This document shows, piece by piece, positions 38,701 through 48,000 of a stretch of DNA of 58,955 nucleotides. The position numbers were made by a program, and so were the translations under genes. The stretch comes from Acholeplasmataceae bacterium (GTDB taxonomy: Bacteria > Bacillota_I > Bacilli_A > Acholeplasmatales > Acholeplasmataceae): assembly GCA_023230825.1 (NCBI GenBank), contig JALNWO010000002.1, forward strand, positions 1 through 58,955, read 5' to 3'. How positions within the stretch are numbered: position 1 is the first letter of the stretch; the number at the start of each line of letters is the position of its first letter. The notes under the pieces were generated by a model. It was not told the origin of the DNA and ran no database searches. It saw only the letters and a list, made by a program, of their open reading frames with translations.

Positions 38701-41700
38701 TATTTAAAATAGCGGCATAAGCTTCGTGTAAACCAGCGTTTATACCGGTCACGTTTGTTAAGACAACGTAATCTTGATAGGGTAAGTTTTCAATCGTTTC
38801 AACTAAGAAACGGTCTTCATGGGTTAAACCACTGTAAACGAGTGGTCTATTATCGATATCATAAACGATATGAACCGTTAATGGTTGAATGTTTAAATAT
38901 TTTTCATCTAAAATAATGTGGTAATTTGCAGAAAGCTCATCAACATTGAGTGAACCATAGGTAATTTGATATGATCCAACATTTTGATTGGTTAAATCTT
39001 CACGGCTTAAGGCACCAGATAAAGTATCACCATAATAAAGTGGTGAATTGGTGTAGTTAAAGAATGGATCTACATTACCATAAGTTTTATTTTTCGTTTG
39101 CGGATAAATTCTTAAGGTTGCTTTACCAATTTCATAAGTGACTTCCTCAGTATCATTTAAGAATCGGTAGTACTGTGCAACACTGACACCATTATCGACG
39201 ATGTCGATATGGTTGGTGTGTGAACCTGCCACCATTCCTAAAGCATCTGTGAAAATAAAACTATGACCATAAGGAAGCGGACGGTTTGGAATTGGGGTAA
39301 TATCATAATCGATTCCATACGTTAAGTTGTCATCGATTAAATAAGTTACCTCAACATCTCTTGGGATAATGGTTAAAGTCCCTGTACTTGTTCTGACATC
39401 ATAGTTGATTGGATTTAAACTGACATAGGCAACAGAAATATCATAATCATTGGGGATGAGACCATTTTGTCTGGTCATGGAGACATTATAAGATGTGGTC
39501 CATGGAGCGAGTGCTTGATCAAAGGTGTATGTCCAAACAGGATCGTTTTCCCCATATTGTTTAACTTTATTATCTGGTGTCACTGTAACAACACGTCTTG
39601 CGATTGTATAAATTCCTTCTACAAACGTCATGTCGTAGTTGCCATTGACTAACAGTGTTCCTTGCGCAATCACATATTGACCGGCATCAGTTGCACTGTT
39701 ATTTTCAGCTGTCGTTACTAAAGAGCCACTAAAGACTGTGTTAAATTCATCACCTAAGACTAAAGCTAAGTTGCCGTTATGTGTGAGTTGTTCAATCTCA
39801 TCACCATAAATCGATTGAATATCATTTGCGGTGACTGTAATCGGTCTTGGAGTAATACTAAAGAGAACATCTTCAACAAAGATGAGATGATAGTTAGTCC
39901 CTGCATCTAAGTTATTTTTAATAATGGTATACGTAGAAACATTTTCGCCTGCTTCACGAGCAAGTTCTCCAAAAATGACATCGCCACTGACAAGTCCATC
40001 TTGATCGTATGTAAAGACTTGATCTAATTCACCATAGATTTTCGCTTGTTCTTCATGTGGGGTAATCGTTAAGGTTCTTGGAGTAATCGTAAAGGTTCCT
40101 GTTACATATTCGATATCGTAGTTATTTAAATCTAAATCGTTTGTGAGTAACGAAATGGTGTATGTCTCATCATTGGCTTTCACATTTTCACCCAGTTCAC
40201 GACTAAACATCATGACAAAATCATGATATGTTGTTCCTGTTTGATTGAAGGTAAATTCAGGATCTAATTCACCATACGTCTTCTCATGATCAACTGCGGT
40301 AAAGACAACTTGTCTTGGGGCAATTTCATAGGTTAACGTTTGGTTGGTAATCGTATAGTTTGCGGTGACATCTTCTAAACCACGAACAATTTGTAATGTG
40401 GTTGTATATGTACCAGCGTTACGTTCTTCATGACCACCAAAGACGATGGTATCACCATCTCTTAAGTTGGTCGCTTCAGCAGTAATGTTAAAGCTGTCGT
40501 TTTGATAGATTAAGTTTGTATGATTTCCGTATAAAATATCAGTTGCTCTAGACGTGATCGCATAATTAATCGTATCGATAAAGACTAATTGATAGTTTTG
40601 ATCGGCTTCAATCGTGCCTTGAGTAATCAAGTAGTTACCGACTGACTCTCCAGCAACTCTCACTAAAGCACCGGAAATAACGTCGGTGACTTCTTCTTCA
40701 AATTGAAGACCATTGACGGTAAATGACAATGATAAATCATCGTGACCATAAATTTTACCTTGATTATCATTTGGTGTTAAGGTCAAGGTTCGCTTGGTAA
40801 TTGATAACGTATTGTTTTCAATAGTAATCGCGTAGTTATTTGGATTTAAATCAGTTGTTAAAGTAATTGCATACGTATCAACGGATTCACCTTGTTCACG
40901 AGCCATTGAAATGGTTTGGGTGTCACCAACAGCGAGACTACCAGATGTCGTGAGATACGTAAAGGCTGGATCATTATCGCCATACACTTTAGTTTTTTCA
41001 TCCACACTTAAAGTAATGAAGCGTGGTGCAATCGTATAGGCTAACGTTTCATTGGTAATGGTATAATTTGCCGTCATATCTTCTAAACCGCGGGTAATGG
41101 TTACATATGCTTCATGTGTCCCTGCATCAATTCTTTGATGATCATTTAAGACTAAAGCATCACCCGTTCTTAAACTGGTTGCTTGGGCTTCAATGTTAAA
41201 TGCTTGGTTTTGATAGACAAGATGGTTGTAGTTAAAGTAAGTAATGGTTATCGCTCTTGGAGTAATGCTAAAGATAACATCCTCAACAAAATCGATGGTG
41301 TAGTTATTACCAGCAGTTAAAGTTCCTGCAGTAATGGAGTATGTTCCAACATTTTCACCAGGTTGACGATCTAAACGACCACCAATAATGACGAGTGAAT
41401 CAGCATATTGGAAGCCTTCTGCTTGATATGTAAAGGTCTCTACTGGCGTACCATACACTTTTGTTTGATGGTCATTTGGTGTAATCGTTAATGTGGCAGG
41501 ATGAATCGTTAATGTACCACTGACATAAGTAATCTCGTAGTTGTTAATGTCTAAGTTTGCTTCAGGAATAATTTCATAACCACCTAAAAGAACGGTTTGG
41601 CCAACAGTTCGAGTATATGTTACTGCTAGTATATCACCTGTTGCGACAGCACCAGATGTAATACTAAAGTCATTGAGTGGATCATTTTCACCATAAATCT

Positions 41701-44700
41701 TGCTTTGATTAAGGGCGGAAATGGTAATGGGTCTTGGGGCAATTTCATACGCCAAGGTTGGGTTTGTAATCATGTAGTTTTCCGTTACATCCTCTAAACC
41801 ACGAACAATAGTTATCGTTGCTTCATATTGACCGGCTTGGGTTTGATCATGATTAGTAATGACAACTTCATCACCAACTCTTAAATTCAATCCGAAGGCT
41901 GTAATGGGGAAGTGTGCATTTTGATAAACTAAATTGGTGTAATTTTGATATGAAATCGCGGTCGTTCTTCTTTCAATGCTAAAGACTCCGGGTGCTAATT
42001 CAAGAATGTAGTTATCTCCAGCAGAAAGTGTGCCTAAGTTATAGGCATAGGTTTGGTTGGCTGCTTCACCATTTTCACGGCTAAGAGCACCAGTAATATC
42101 TGTTTCATCGCCAGCTAATAAAGCAGGGATGGTATAGGTAAAGTTAGGATCTAAATCACCATAGGTTTTCTTTAAATCATCAGAGGGTTGAACAAGAACA
42201 GTTTTTGGAGTAATTAAAAGTTGGTCAACATCTGGATGCCACTCATAGTGGATAACGTAGTTTTGGTTTAGACCATTTTGGTTTGATAGGGTTCCTTCTG
42301 TCACTTGGTAAGTCCCGACAGATTCACCAGGTATTCTTCCTAATTCGCCTTCGAGTGGGATTCCACCAAGTGGGAAGTTATTGACAGTATATGCAAAGAC
42401 TTGATCAGCATCACCATAAATTTTCGTGTAGGTCGTTCCTGGGAGAATGATGTCAATGTTACGGGGAACAATTTCAACATCTGCTTGAACAATCGTAGTA
42501 ATTTCGTAGTTGCTTGCTTGAATCGTTGCTTGTAAAGGATAAATACCGACAGCTAATAAGTGGTCGGTTGTAAAGAGGTATTCGGTATTAAATTCAAGTG
42601 ATAACGCATGATCATCATAAGCGAAATCATTGGATGTCCAACTGAAAGTTGGATACTGATCACCATAAATAATCGTTTCATTGTTTAGTGTTGCAGTTAG
42701 GGGGCGTTTTGTAATTGTTAAAGTCCCTTTTTGAGCCATGACGACATCTAAGTTGGTGTTGTCATAATTGATGATACCTATTTCATTGTAGTATGTACCT
42801 GCATTGACATTAGATGTTGTCCGTCCTAATGTTAAATTTAATTCATCACGATAAGCTTCTTCACTTAAGGTATAAACGAATGTCGTTGGATCTGGGTTAC
42901 CGTAGACTTTTGTGCTAGGTTCAACAGAAAGAACTGAAACTAAACGTTTATGAATCATTAAGGGTGCTTTAACGATATGAAATTCATATTGACTATTGGT
43001 TATATGAGCAGAAACTTCATTTTGATAGGTTGCTGCTCCAGTAAGTTCTGGATGCATCCGGTAAAAGGAAACTGAAACTTCTCTTTCAGCAGGGGTAAGT
43101 TCATCTAAGAAAATAAGGGCTTCACTCATGGTGTATGTTGTTGATTGTAACGTTTCACCATAGACAAGATCGACCAAGTCTAAAGTGACAGTTACGGGGC
43201 GCTTTTGAATGGTAAAAGTACTATCAATGGTTGTAATAGCATAGTTTGGATTAGTTAAAGTTCCTGAAATTGTATACGTACCAACAACCTCACCTTCATC
43301 TCTTGTGATGTCTGCGACAAACTCATCATCACCATAGGCATAGTGGTTATAATCTGTAATGATTTCAGGATCCGTATCTAAATAATGTTTTTGTTGGTTT
43401 ATTAAAGGAATGAAGAGAGCTTTTGGTTGAATGACGAGTGAGCCTACATCTGCAACCGTTTGGCTAAAGGCGTGGCTTAATTCAACGACATAAAGACCCG
43501 CATCGACTGGTTCAACGGGTTCGTTGTTTAAGCGAACAACTTGTTGTTGTTCATTTAAAACACCAGCGTAATACGTGAATGTTGGGTTTAAATGTTCTAA
43601 CAAATAGGGGTTCGTATAAACTAAATTGATGTTATAAGCAAACTCTTGCTCTTGACCAGAATATGTTGTTATTTGTTTATTTTGGAAAATAAAGACGTTG
43701 TCTCTTTCTGGCATTTTGAAAGTCGTTGCTGCTTCTTCAATGATTTGTCCATTTTCACCAAAATAAAGCGTATATCTTTGGTTGGGAATTAAATGATTGA
43801 CACGATAGAAGCTTTGGCCGCCCATCGTTTCAATTTGTGCTTCACCTAGAGTGTCGATTGCTTCTGGCATTGAAAGATGTAAGGTGTAATGGGGATGTTT
43901 TTCAACTAAAATATGGGTTTGTCCAACAAAAAGAATGTTTGGGGTGTCATAAATCGTTGGTGACAACATAATATCTTTTGAAACTGCATTTGATTCAAAA
44001 GCTACATCTGTTTCTGGTAAACGCATATGCACCGTATATGAACTTTCAGTTAATGAAGTTAATGCATAAGGTTCTTCTTGCCAATCAGATGCCTCAGGTG
44101 CAACACCTGTGGGTAAAAAGGCATATTCAGCATTTAAAACTGGAGTGACAGCGAAATGGTTGGTTGTGCTTGAGATAATTTCGATTGCTTCTGGATTTAA
44201 CGTTTGATCATGTTTTAAAACTTGAAGCATGAGGGGGTTACGAATGGCAACGCCGTTGTAGTAAATTTCAACAGGAATTCTTCCAATGGTATTAGGGGTC
44301 ACCATGAGGTTGGGGAGATCGACCATGGTTTCATTTAGAGGAATAACTTGATTGGGGTGGTTTTGATAACGAACAAAAAGCGAATAATCCGCAACATCAA
44401 AACGATCACCGTATTGATACGTGTCTTGTCCGTATGAGAAAAGCTCAAAAGATGAAACAACCAAACGCTTGGTTGTAATATAAACTGGATTCGACGTGAC
44501 CCGCTTATAATCCAAAGTCACTTCTTGGACAACTTCGGTATCATCGATATCGAAATGGTCAAAAGCAGGGTTTGGGTTGTAAGTTGTTGAAAACTTCACA
44601 GACCATAAGTCCAGGAGTTTCTCCGATCCGTCAGAGTAAGTGGCTCTTAAAACAAAATCATCCAAGTCTAAATCCTCGCCTTCAAATAAGACAAGTTCTG

Positions 44701-44833
44701 GTGCTTTTGTTTCTAAGGCAACTGAGACCACTTTCACATCCTCACAGGCGCTTAAGAAAAGAGCTGTAAAGACAATGAAGATGGCACTCAATATTCGTTT
44801 ATTTTTTTGGAAAAAAAGAATCAAATTCCTCAT
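29714..44833 (-). CDS. Giant MBG-domain lipoprotein adhesin (5,039 residues)
   Basis: A single uninterrupted frame of 15,120 bases. The signal peptide ends in ALFLSAC, so Cys30 is the lipid anchor. Residues about 30-140 form a Big-type Ig-like domain. From about residue 390 to 3,870 there are some 40 domains of the MBG type, recognised by KVYGDNDP-like starts and INAGxYT/VGTYxIT and NYxI(x)F ends. From about residue 875 they mostly follow a strict A-B-C order (see the repeat feature). Residues about 3,930-4,440 look like a beta-helix. An InlB-type repeat with GHVFLGWYYDDNF follows at about 4,460-4,515, then an Ig-like domain and an acidic C-terminus. There is no C-terminal anchor. AGGGGG precedes the ATG. 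Adhesion or biofilm formation is the usual role of MBG proteins and is inferred here. Confidence 0.9.
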   Translation of the reverse strand: MRNLILFFQKNKRILSAIFIVFTALFLSACEDVKVVSVALETKAPELVLFEGEDLDLDDFVLRATYSDGSEKLLDLWSVKFSTTYNPNPAFDHFDIDDTEVVQEVTLDYKRVTSNPVYITTKRLVVSSFELFSYGQDTYQYGDRFDVADYSLFVRYQNHPNQVIPLNETMVDLPNLMVTPNTIGRIPVEIYYNGVAIRNPLMLQVLKHDQTLNPEAIEIISSTTNHFAVTPVLNAEYAFLPTGVAPEASDWQEEPYALTSLTESSYTVHMRLPETDVAFESNAVSKDIMLSPTIYDTPNILFVGQTHILVEKHPHYTLHLSMPEAIDTLGEAQIETMGGQSFYRVNHLIPNQRYTLYFGENGQIIEEAATTFKMPERDNVFIFQNKQITTYSGQEQEFAYNINLVYTNPYLLEHLNPTFTYYAGVLNEQQQVVRLNNEPVEPVDAGLYVVELSHAFSQTVADVGSLVIQPKALFIPLINQQKHYLDTDPEIITDYNHYAYGDDEFVADITRDEGEVVGTYTISGTLTNPNYAITTIDSTFTIQKRPVTVTLDLVDLVYGETLQSTTYTMSEALIFLDELTPAEREVSVSFYRMHPELTGAATYQNEVSAHITNSQYEFHIVKAPLMIHKRLVSVLSVEPSTKVYGNPDPTTFVYTLSEEAYRDELNLTLGRTTSNVNAGTYYNEIGIINYDNTNLDVVMAQKGTLTITKRPLTATLNNETIIYGDQYPTFSWTSNDFAYDDHALSLEFNTEYLFTTDHLLAVGIYPLQATIQASNYEITTIVQADVEIVPRNIDIILPGTTYTKIYGDADQVFAYTVNNFPLGGIPLEGELGRIPGESVGTYQVTEGTLSNQNGLNQNYVIHYEWHPDVDQLLITPKTVLVQPSDDLKKTYGDLDPNFTYTIPALLAGDETDITGALSRENGEAANQTYAYNLGTLSAGDNYILELAPGVFSIERRTTAISYQNYTNLVYQNAHFPITAFGLNLRVGDEVVITNHDQTQAGQYEATITIVRGLEDVTENYMITNPTLAYEIAPRPITISALNQSKIYGENDPLNDFSITSGAVATGDILAVTYTRTVGQTVLLGGYEIIPEANLDINNYEITYVSGTLTIHPATLTITPNDHQTKVYGTPVETFTYQAEGFQYADSLVIIGGRLDRQPGENVGTYSITAGTLTAGNNYTIDFVEDVIFSITPRAITITYFNYNHLVYQNQAFNIEAQATSLRTGDALVLNDHQRIDAGTHEAYVTITRGLEDMTANYTITNETLAYTIAPRFITLSVDEKTKVYGDNDPAFTYLTTSGSLAVGDTQTISMAREQGESVDTYAITLTTDLNPNNYAITIENNTLSITKRTLTLTPNDNQGKIYGHDDLSLSFTVNGLQFEEEVTDVISGALVRVAGESVGNYLITQGTIEADQNYQLVFIDTINYAITSRATDILYGNHTNLIYQNDSFNITAEATNLRDGDTIVFGGHEERNAGTYTTTLQIVRGLEDVTANYTITNQTLTYEIAPRQVVFTAVDHEKTYGELDPEFTFNQTGTTYHDFVMMFSRELGENVKANDETYTISLLTNDLDLNNYDIEYVTGTFTITPRTLTITPHEEQAKIYGELDQVFTYDQDGLVSGDVIFGELAREAGENVSTYTIIKNNLDAGTNYHLIFVEDVLFSITPRPITVTANDIQSIYGDEIEQLTHNGNLALVLGDEFNTVFSGSLVTTAENNSATDAGQYVIAQGTLLVNGNYDMTFVEGIYTIARRVVTVTPDNKVKQYGENDPVWTYTFDQALAPWTTSYNVSMTRQNGLIPNDYDISVAYVSLNPINYDVRTSTGTLTIIPRDVEVTYLIDDNLTYGIDYDITPIPNRPLPYGHSFIFTDALGMVAGSHTNHIDIVDNGVSVAQYYRFLNDTEEVTYEIGKATLRIYPQTKNKTYGNVDPFFNYTNSPLYYGDTLSGALSREDLTNQNVGSYQITYGSLNVDELSANYHIILDEKYLNIQPLTVHIVYDIDNRPLVYSGLTHEDRFLVETIENLPYQDYVVLTNVTGINAGLHEAYAAILNNNDVDVSNNYTIVNPTYDYVIEKATLTVSIASFPGVQYNQASPVFTSTVSGFVNNETMAVLETVHPNGLVYYTPRELTSPAGEYPITLAQGYRSDNYRFEIQNGTIVVTPATILFALDELTHTYDATTKNISFTATDPHTFELIDLTGAVELSVTYRLNGQIVNNPSQAGLYEVTLDWAGDSSYGATFVIDTMVINPKELIVTAHENQSKIYGDLDLEFTYDVVGRISENHEASGALARVVGENTGTYALTVGDLSFGSNYSITFETAPYTIDQREITISYADYLNLIYNGQAHEIDVTVVNLYGLDELVVYENNQIHAGNYTITIGVGRGGVDLTANYIINNNQLAYTIAPQEVIFEAVNQTKTYGNADPVNNYILTGPTYDLYDVTYTRVAGENIGEYIITPWVNLSTNDYAITYETANLTITPRTLTITPNEAQSKVYGDQDPVYEYTSSGLVFEDEITGLLNRVNGETVDHYFITAGDLDAGENYTIDFVDNVTFAITRRSTDIVYAGYDNLIYQNASFDMTAAATNLRAGDVLVIHDHDAIHAGEYTAEVTMIRDGVDVTNNYLISNPTQVYEIQKREIIFNVVSQSRIYGEADPINSYQVIGLTFDDFTVEYDRAEGEDIGNYVIEMTTNLNVNNYAITYNTNNLTITPRTLTITPNEAQSKVYGDHDPVYAYTSSGLVFDDKITGDLSRVIGENVNAYAITAGDIDAGANYTINFVSDVQFTITTRSTDINYDGYDNLVYQNASFNMTAEATNLRVDDVLVLSNHEAINAGEYTATVTIMRGLEDVTANYDISNPTRTYEIAKREVIFTVDPQTKTYGDADPVNNYQQTGTTYHPIGEIYTRENGKDVGEYVISMTSTLDTNNYAITYVTANLIIEPKAITVTIQPQTSDYGVGFNVLTETTDGLVENDKLTGSLEVIDHIGMHKNEHYLDVGIYQIKEGTRTAGANYEITWIYANYTIEPASVLVSPIIGQSEEYGEAIIIEFVAPVHAGNNPMGALALDDSGLIHKNANYLDVGSYEIIRGDLNFGDNYTITFEAGRTYAITPKAITLTYESFSYVYDNNLEAITFMDHISLSEAIIDDNDFVMVFKHAMNDVGIYLIDSYVEADVSENYLITYAGLAEELEITPRTLTVTPTAAQAKTYGNNDPAEYVYTYEGLVPGDFFTGALSRVMGENVNTYLITQGNLSAGDNYTIDFVDDVTFEITRRTTDVDYAGYDNLIYQNASFNMTAVATNLRVGDVLVLNDHDEINAGDYTALVTVTRDGVDVTNNYNILTPEQEYTIAKRAITVAANLQTKVYGNAEPVYTSTITGSTFDDYTLSHTREAGEDVDHYIITPSIDLDIDNYAITYVTSELSITKKTLTITPTAGQTKVYGNNDPVYAYTQVGLVSGDSINGSLGRDAGEDVNTYEITQGSIEVSDNYNLVFIEEVTFQITKRNPNVTYSGYEGLVYNSESFDIEAVAASLRDGDVLVLSGHEAINAGSYTASIVITRGGVDVSSNYDISNPTLAYTIAKQNITLTVDSQTKVYGDNDPENGYNLTSGFIYDGHTVSYSRVAGEDVASYAISMTSTLDTDNYAITYVSAPLTITKATLTVTPDANQTKVYGDQTPALTYTVTGFKLQDDEAVLSGSLAIDSENVGQQDFITSSFAADNYHVVIGGNAKFEITHRSLTVVYIDYQGLVYKGSAHNITVELAPTFTLRDGDILDLTGHTAINAGNHTASVKITRGGNDVTSNYNISNAEQGYSIAKKDITASQNDLTYSGVDMIPTFILSGVVGEDNVIVTTITTVKNAGTYNNISVSLSGTDIGNYNLTNQVQSVVVEKATLVPQAVYATDYTDNSVKNYTVAQILALMNLSHFATDLIIDNEIDLSNGGTTVIVNVKNNTANIELLDKDVIFKFKSVTIGNNTTFYTIEDALYLATSGTIIVKYNTSFAESDVANIVYGTNEYNIKAGLNLVIPYSGSFNSSANYIFNQATSGSYVNRAGGYSKLFITANVSIDVYGQVTIGARTGFANSNGGFVDGANYGELELANNVSINLQANSEFLSYGFTYGNGTILALDGSKVTETAVLSQFRGGTVSTGIASHIFPFDIYNFNSIEAKIIFNQGANYEANTHAVAGGTAGKTVIPIISSGSNSIFEIKSGIIIKTFDKGIINFDLVDSEIHMNNISVNPGVQINTQGKFLPLPGLMNIHAINTNLEINVNLKLLPGLYLYIDSDSSFIINESANVHIYSENEYDQGSSQSYYYIPQNWTNTYRENPTNITFANTDSANVEVDGIVVVKGGLTGEIKSPSGEGFINLVSGFRSYVPVERIIGLGKLTKPYFHLLDSSGNHIEHSGLYQINQNGQYTQKIKFVDYLGNVTYENQVYGSLWNLSKNTEINYGWFNGSGEQVINSNRFYGVENFELFEQELANSYEYVFESNGGTQFDNLLIENSTITDFNNSHIPEKAGHVFLGWYYDDNFAVAYDKSLPIIESNTLFARYAKGNIVINIVASSSKISNKTGKITFTIEIRDDDGPLKNILLVASATNATSNNIGGIYQTNNEGKVVLSNVEFKFEPATGSNEGDIQTIFHVMEITSNQYNHASYLIDIHANASPFLYSVDSEGNLHFEHEPISHSMIKTVESTTYGTLRLMQGIDGIYYIEIVEEGTSATMLNGANVFYFDYETNNEIIDFFLDVYGNPHTIKERIAPTSFVDHENNSYLEEITNLDGLYATFSPFMMDTVGYYIATFDRPNSNNAKFMIAVKDNSGTLEAFEQILASFNAHRNLWWLDRAFMNSEIDTQLIQNLFDSLLIRVEVWDGENWIYQGSIQRGTYLMEEFLVELNLENIHTQDLQVRLTLPGQAGYIIDRVSIDYSINAPMTFGVMTLESALLNGLEDVYQMVVNDQDDLYVQLYYKDAVRMGFSAPELAEGYTRSFGVNMSGYIYAEGVQVEDELEEEMIGKSFEEIKQIIIDSGRQDLIDDIALVEEFYYGILFIGSLDYETILDFLFGPEE
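33230..42210 (-). repeat. A-B-C higher-order repeat of MBG domains
   Basis: Three domain types of about 75-80 residues alternate. Type A starts TLTITPNxxQxKVYG and contains LSRxxGENVxTYxITxG. Type B contains NLVYQNxSFNxTAxATNLR and ends NYxISNPTxxYxIAKR. Type C starts xVIFTVxxQTKTYG and contains LDxNNYAITYVT. One A-B-C unit spans 675-715 bases (type A starts at about 41,443, 40,730 and 40,018, then 37,365 and 36,680, then 35,240, 34,550 and 33,875). At least eight near-complete units are seen, broken by divergent domains at about 38.1-39.8 kb and 35.3-36.1 kb. Confidence 0.8.
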
Positions 44834-44902
44834 AGAAAAAATCCCCCTTAATTTAAAACAATCATTCGCTTTAAATAAGTCATTTATTTTACAATATATA
44901 CT

Positions 44903-44931
44903 ATTATACTCGATATTCGATAAAAAAACAA
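44903..44931 (-). promoter_or_regulatory. Promoter of the giant MBG gene
   Basis: On the minus strand: TTGTTT (44926-44931), a 17-base spacer and a perfect TATAAT (44903-44908), about 70 bases upstream of the ATG. The giant gene therefore has its own transcription start. Confidence 0.7.
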
Positions 44932-45014
44932 TAACATACTTTTTTGTCTTAATAACAAAGTTATTTAATGATGTTTTTTATTAAATTTCATTGTTTTATT
45001 AACGAATAGTAGGC

Positions 45015-45047
45015 AAAAGGGCTACCTCTTAGTAGAGGCGCCCTTTT
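45015..45047 (-). terminator. Terminator of the CvpA-type giant gene
   Basis: An outer 8-bp stem (AAAAGGGC with GCCCTTTT) encloses an inner CCTCT/AGAGG stem. It lies 20 bases after the stop at 45067. The T-run is short (four T), so termination may be partial. Confidence 0.6.
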
Positions 45048-45066
45048 GAATATTAATTTTGCTGTT

Positions 45067-48000
45067 TTATGGAAGTAATTCGATGATGCGAGCTTGAACC
45101 GTATCGATGAGAATAATCGAGTCTGTTAATAACAGTGGTTGAAGGACGAAAATGTCATTGGTTTGAACTAAGAAATCAACGAATTCATCAACCGTATCAA
45201 CACCATGAATTGAGTTTAAAGCTGCGACTAATTTCGTAATTTCGATCGTTTGAACGTGGCCGTCTAAATCAAGCGCATTGGTTGTTACAATCGATGGTTC
45301 GCCAATCAGGGCATTGGAGATGTAACGGTCAATGATGAGTGACTCTTCTTGGCGCATAATCTCAATCGTTGTAAAGGTTAAGACGTTGGTATTTAAGTTG
45401 TCTAATCCTGAAATCGGTTCATTAAGAACGAGCATCGCTCTAAAGAGTCGTCCGACTTCCTCATAACGAACCATTGGAGCATCATAAGCATCCGTGGGCA
45501 TGTCATCGACAACAAGGACAATTTCATCAGAGATGAGACGGTTTAAGATGAGGGAATCATACAGATGGATGTTATAGACATTGGCAATCGAGACTTCTTC
45601 TAAGTTTAAATCGCCGGTGATTTCTAAAATGTCTAACTCAAAGAGCGCATCTTTTAAGAAGACCAGTTCGGCATGATAAATATCTTTTGGTGTTCGGTAA
45701 GCATTTGGATCGAGACGATTACCAAAGACATCGATCACTTGTTCTGAGATGAGTCGTTTAACAATCGGTGAACCTTCAACGGGGTCCACATCGAAACCAA
45801 CATTGAGTAAATCGTTAAATTGTAAGGTCGTTAATGTTAAAGTTGTCATATCGACAGAACCAATGGTTGCATCTTCATCTTGAAGAATCATTTCTAAAGC
45901 GGTAATTAAGTTGTTGAGTTCTGCTATAGTCATCGTACCATTGACATCTTTCGAAACTTCTGGGACATCTAAATGTTCAACGATGGCATCGCTAATTAAA
46001 ATCCTGAGGATGTATGAATCGATGGCGATTAAGTCTTTTAATTGACGAATCGAAATGTGATCGGCATCGATGGCATCGGTTTGGTCTAAATCTAAGACAG
46101 CTAAGGCTTCAAAGAGACCATGAATTTCTGTTTTCTTAATATAGTCATGATAGACCGTACCGTCTTGGACTAAAGAAACAGGTGTGACTTTATCGTCAAG
46201 TTCAACTTTCATCTTTAAGTCTATGACTTGGTAGAAATAATTTGAAACTAAGACGATATCAAGTTCTTCTTCGGTTAAGTCTTTCATTGTAGCGTTATTA
46301 ATCGAGATTGTATTAAAGTCGTTAATTGCTAAGGTGTTTAATGCGACGAAGAGTTGTTTTGTTTCCGCTTTTGTTAAGTTACCGTATGGATCTTTTTCAG
46401 TTGCTTCTAAATCAAGCGCTTCAACATCAAAGTCAGCGGCATTTGCGATTCTTGTGCGAATTGTTTCAGAAGTGACCATTCTTGAAATCATCACACGGAT
46501 GTAATGAGAGTCTAAGAAGGTACCTAAATCATCGTTGGCATTATCTAATAAAAGAATGTCGATGAGTCCTAGGTCATTTAAATCACCAAAGGTTTCTAAA
46601 TCAAGAAGACGAATCGATGTTAAGAGTGATCTAATTTCATTTTTCGAGAACATGCCATTGCCATCAACCATGTCTGGAGTTAATGATGTGTTGACTGCAC
46701 CGACATTTTTATCCAAAGCATCGTTGGCTTGTTTTGTGACCATGACGTTTAATGAATCTGATTTCATCACACGATCAATATAAGTAAAGATAATGAAGGA
46801 GCTTAAGAAACGGTCTAAATCATCCTCAAAACCATCGTCGTTACGATCTAATAAATCAGTGAAGAGGGCAATCGTAATATAGCTCACATCGGGTTCATAA
46901 ATGTCTAAGATAATAAAGGTCTTAACCAGTTGTTTCACTTCAGTTTCAAAGATAAGTCCGTCATCTATAACTTCTTGAGGGATGTATAAGAGTTCTGGTG
47001 TGAAATTAAAACGACCTTGACGTTTGTTTACTTCTTTGGTTGCTCCATCGATGAAGCGTTCGTTTAACATCATGTTAGATACTAAACTTTGAATAATCAT
47101 CGATTCATAGAAACGATCAAAATCATCACGACCAAAACCATCGATGTTGGCATCTACCATATCTGTTAACATCCGGATGCTTGGCCCATCTGCTAAATCA
47201 ATTTGGTCGATACTCATAATGAGTTTCACAATTTCTTCACGCTTGACATACCCTTCAGGGGTGAGCGCTGATGCGTGATATCTAAAGAGATGATCTTCTG
47301 CTTTAAAGTTCAATGAACCGTAACCCGCATTCGCTATGAAACGGCTTAAGTATGCTAAAACGCCTTGTTCAATCCGTTCGTTTGCGTCAACGTTTAAAAT
47401 CCGGTCAAAGAGCGTCCACATCATATGTGATTCGAGCATTTCGTCGATCACCATCGTGTTTGGCGCATATGTTCTAAGTAATTCATCGGTGAGTAATTCA
47501 ACTGTTGTTTCAAGGTTCGCACCACGGATTTGGTCGGTGTCGAAAATGTATAAACTATGATAAAACTGAGTCAATTCTTGTTTCTTGAGATAGCCTTCGT
47601 AAGCACCATCATCGATAATCACATCGTGTTGGTCAAAGAGGAAATCATCGCCAATTAAAGGCATGTCAAGATCCATTCCATTAAGTAAATAACGACTGAC
47701 TGTTGAAGCCAATTGGTTTCTTACTTTTTCTGTTTGACTGACATAACCAACTAAATAATAAATGATTTCTGATTCTAACATCAGGGCGAAATAGGCTTCA
47801 TCAATGATTGTTTTCATTTGGCCAATTGTACTAATTTGGCCTAATTCACTAAAGGTATCAATGTTTAATTCATAGAAAATTGTTAACAATTGGGCAAGTT
47901 CATCCTTACGAATCCGTCCATCGATGAGCGCATTTATAGGAACTTTTACTTGTTCTGCTTTCACTGTTAGGTCAAGACCTTGTTTTTGGACTTGACTATT

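Noticed and set aside
29714..44833. Regular repeats that could be mistaken for a CRISPR array or satellite DNA.
   Set aside because: They are in frame, about 230 or 690 bases long rather than 25-40, and encode recognisable MBG-type domains.
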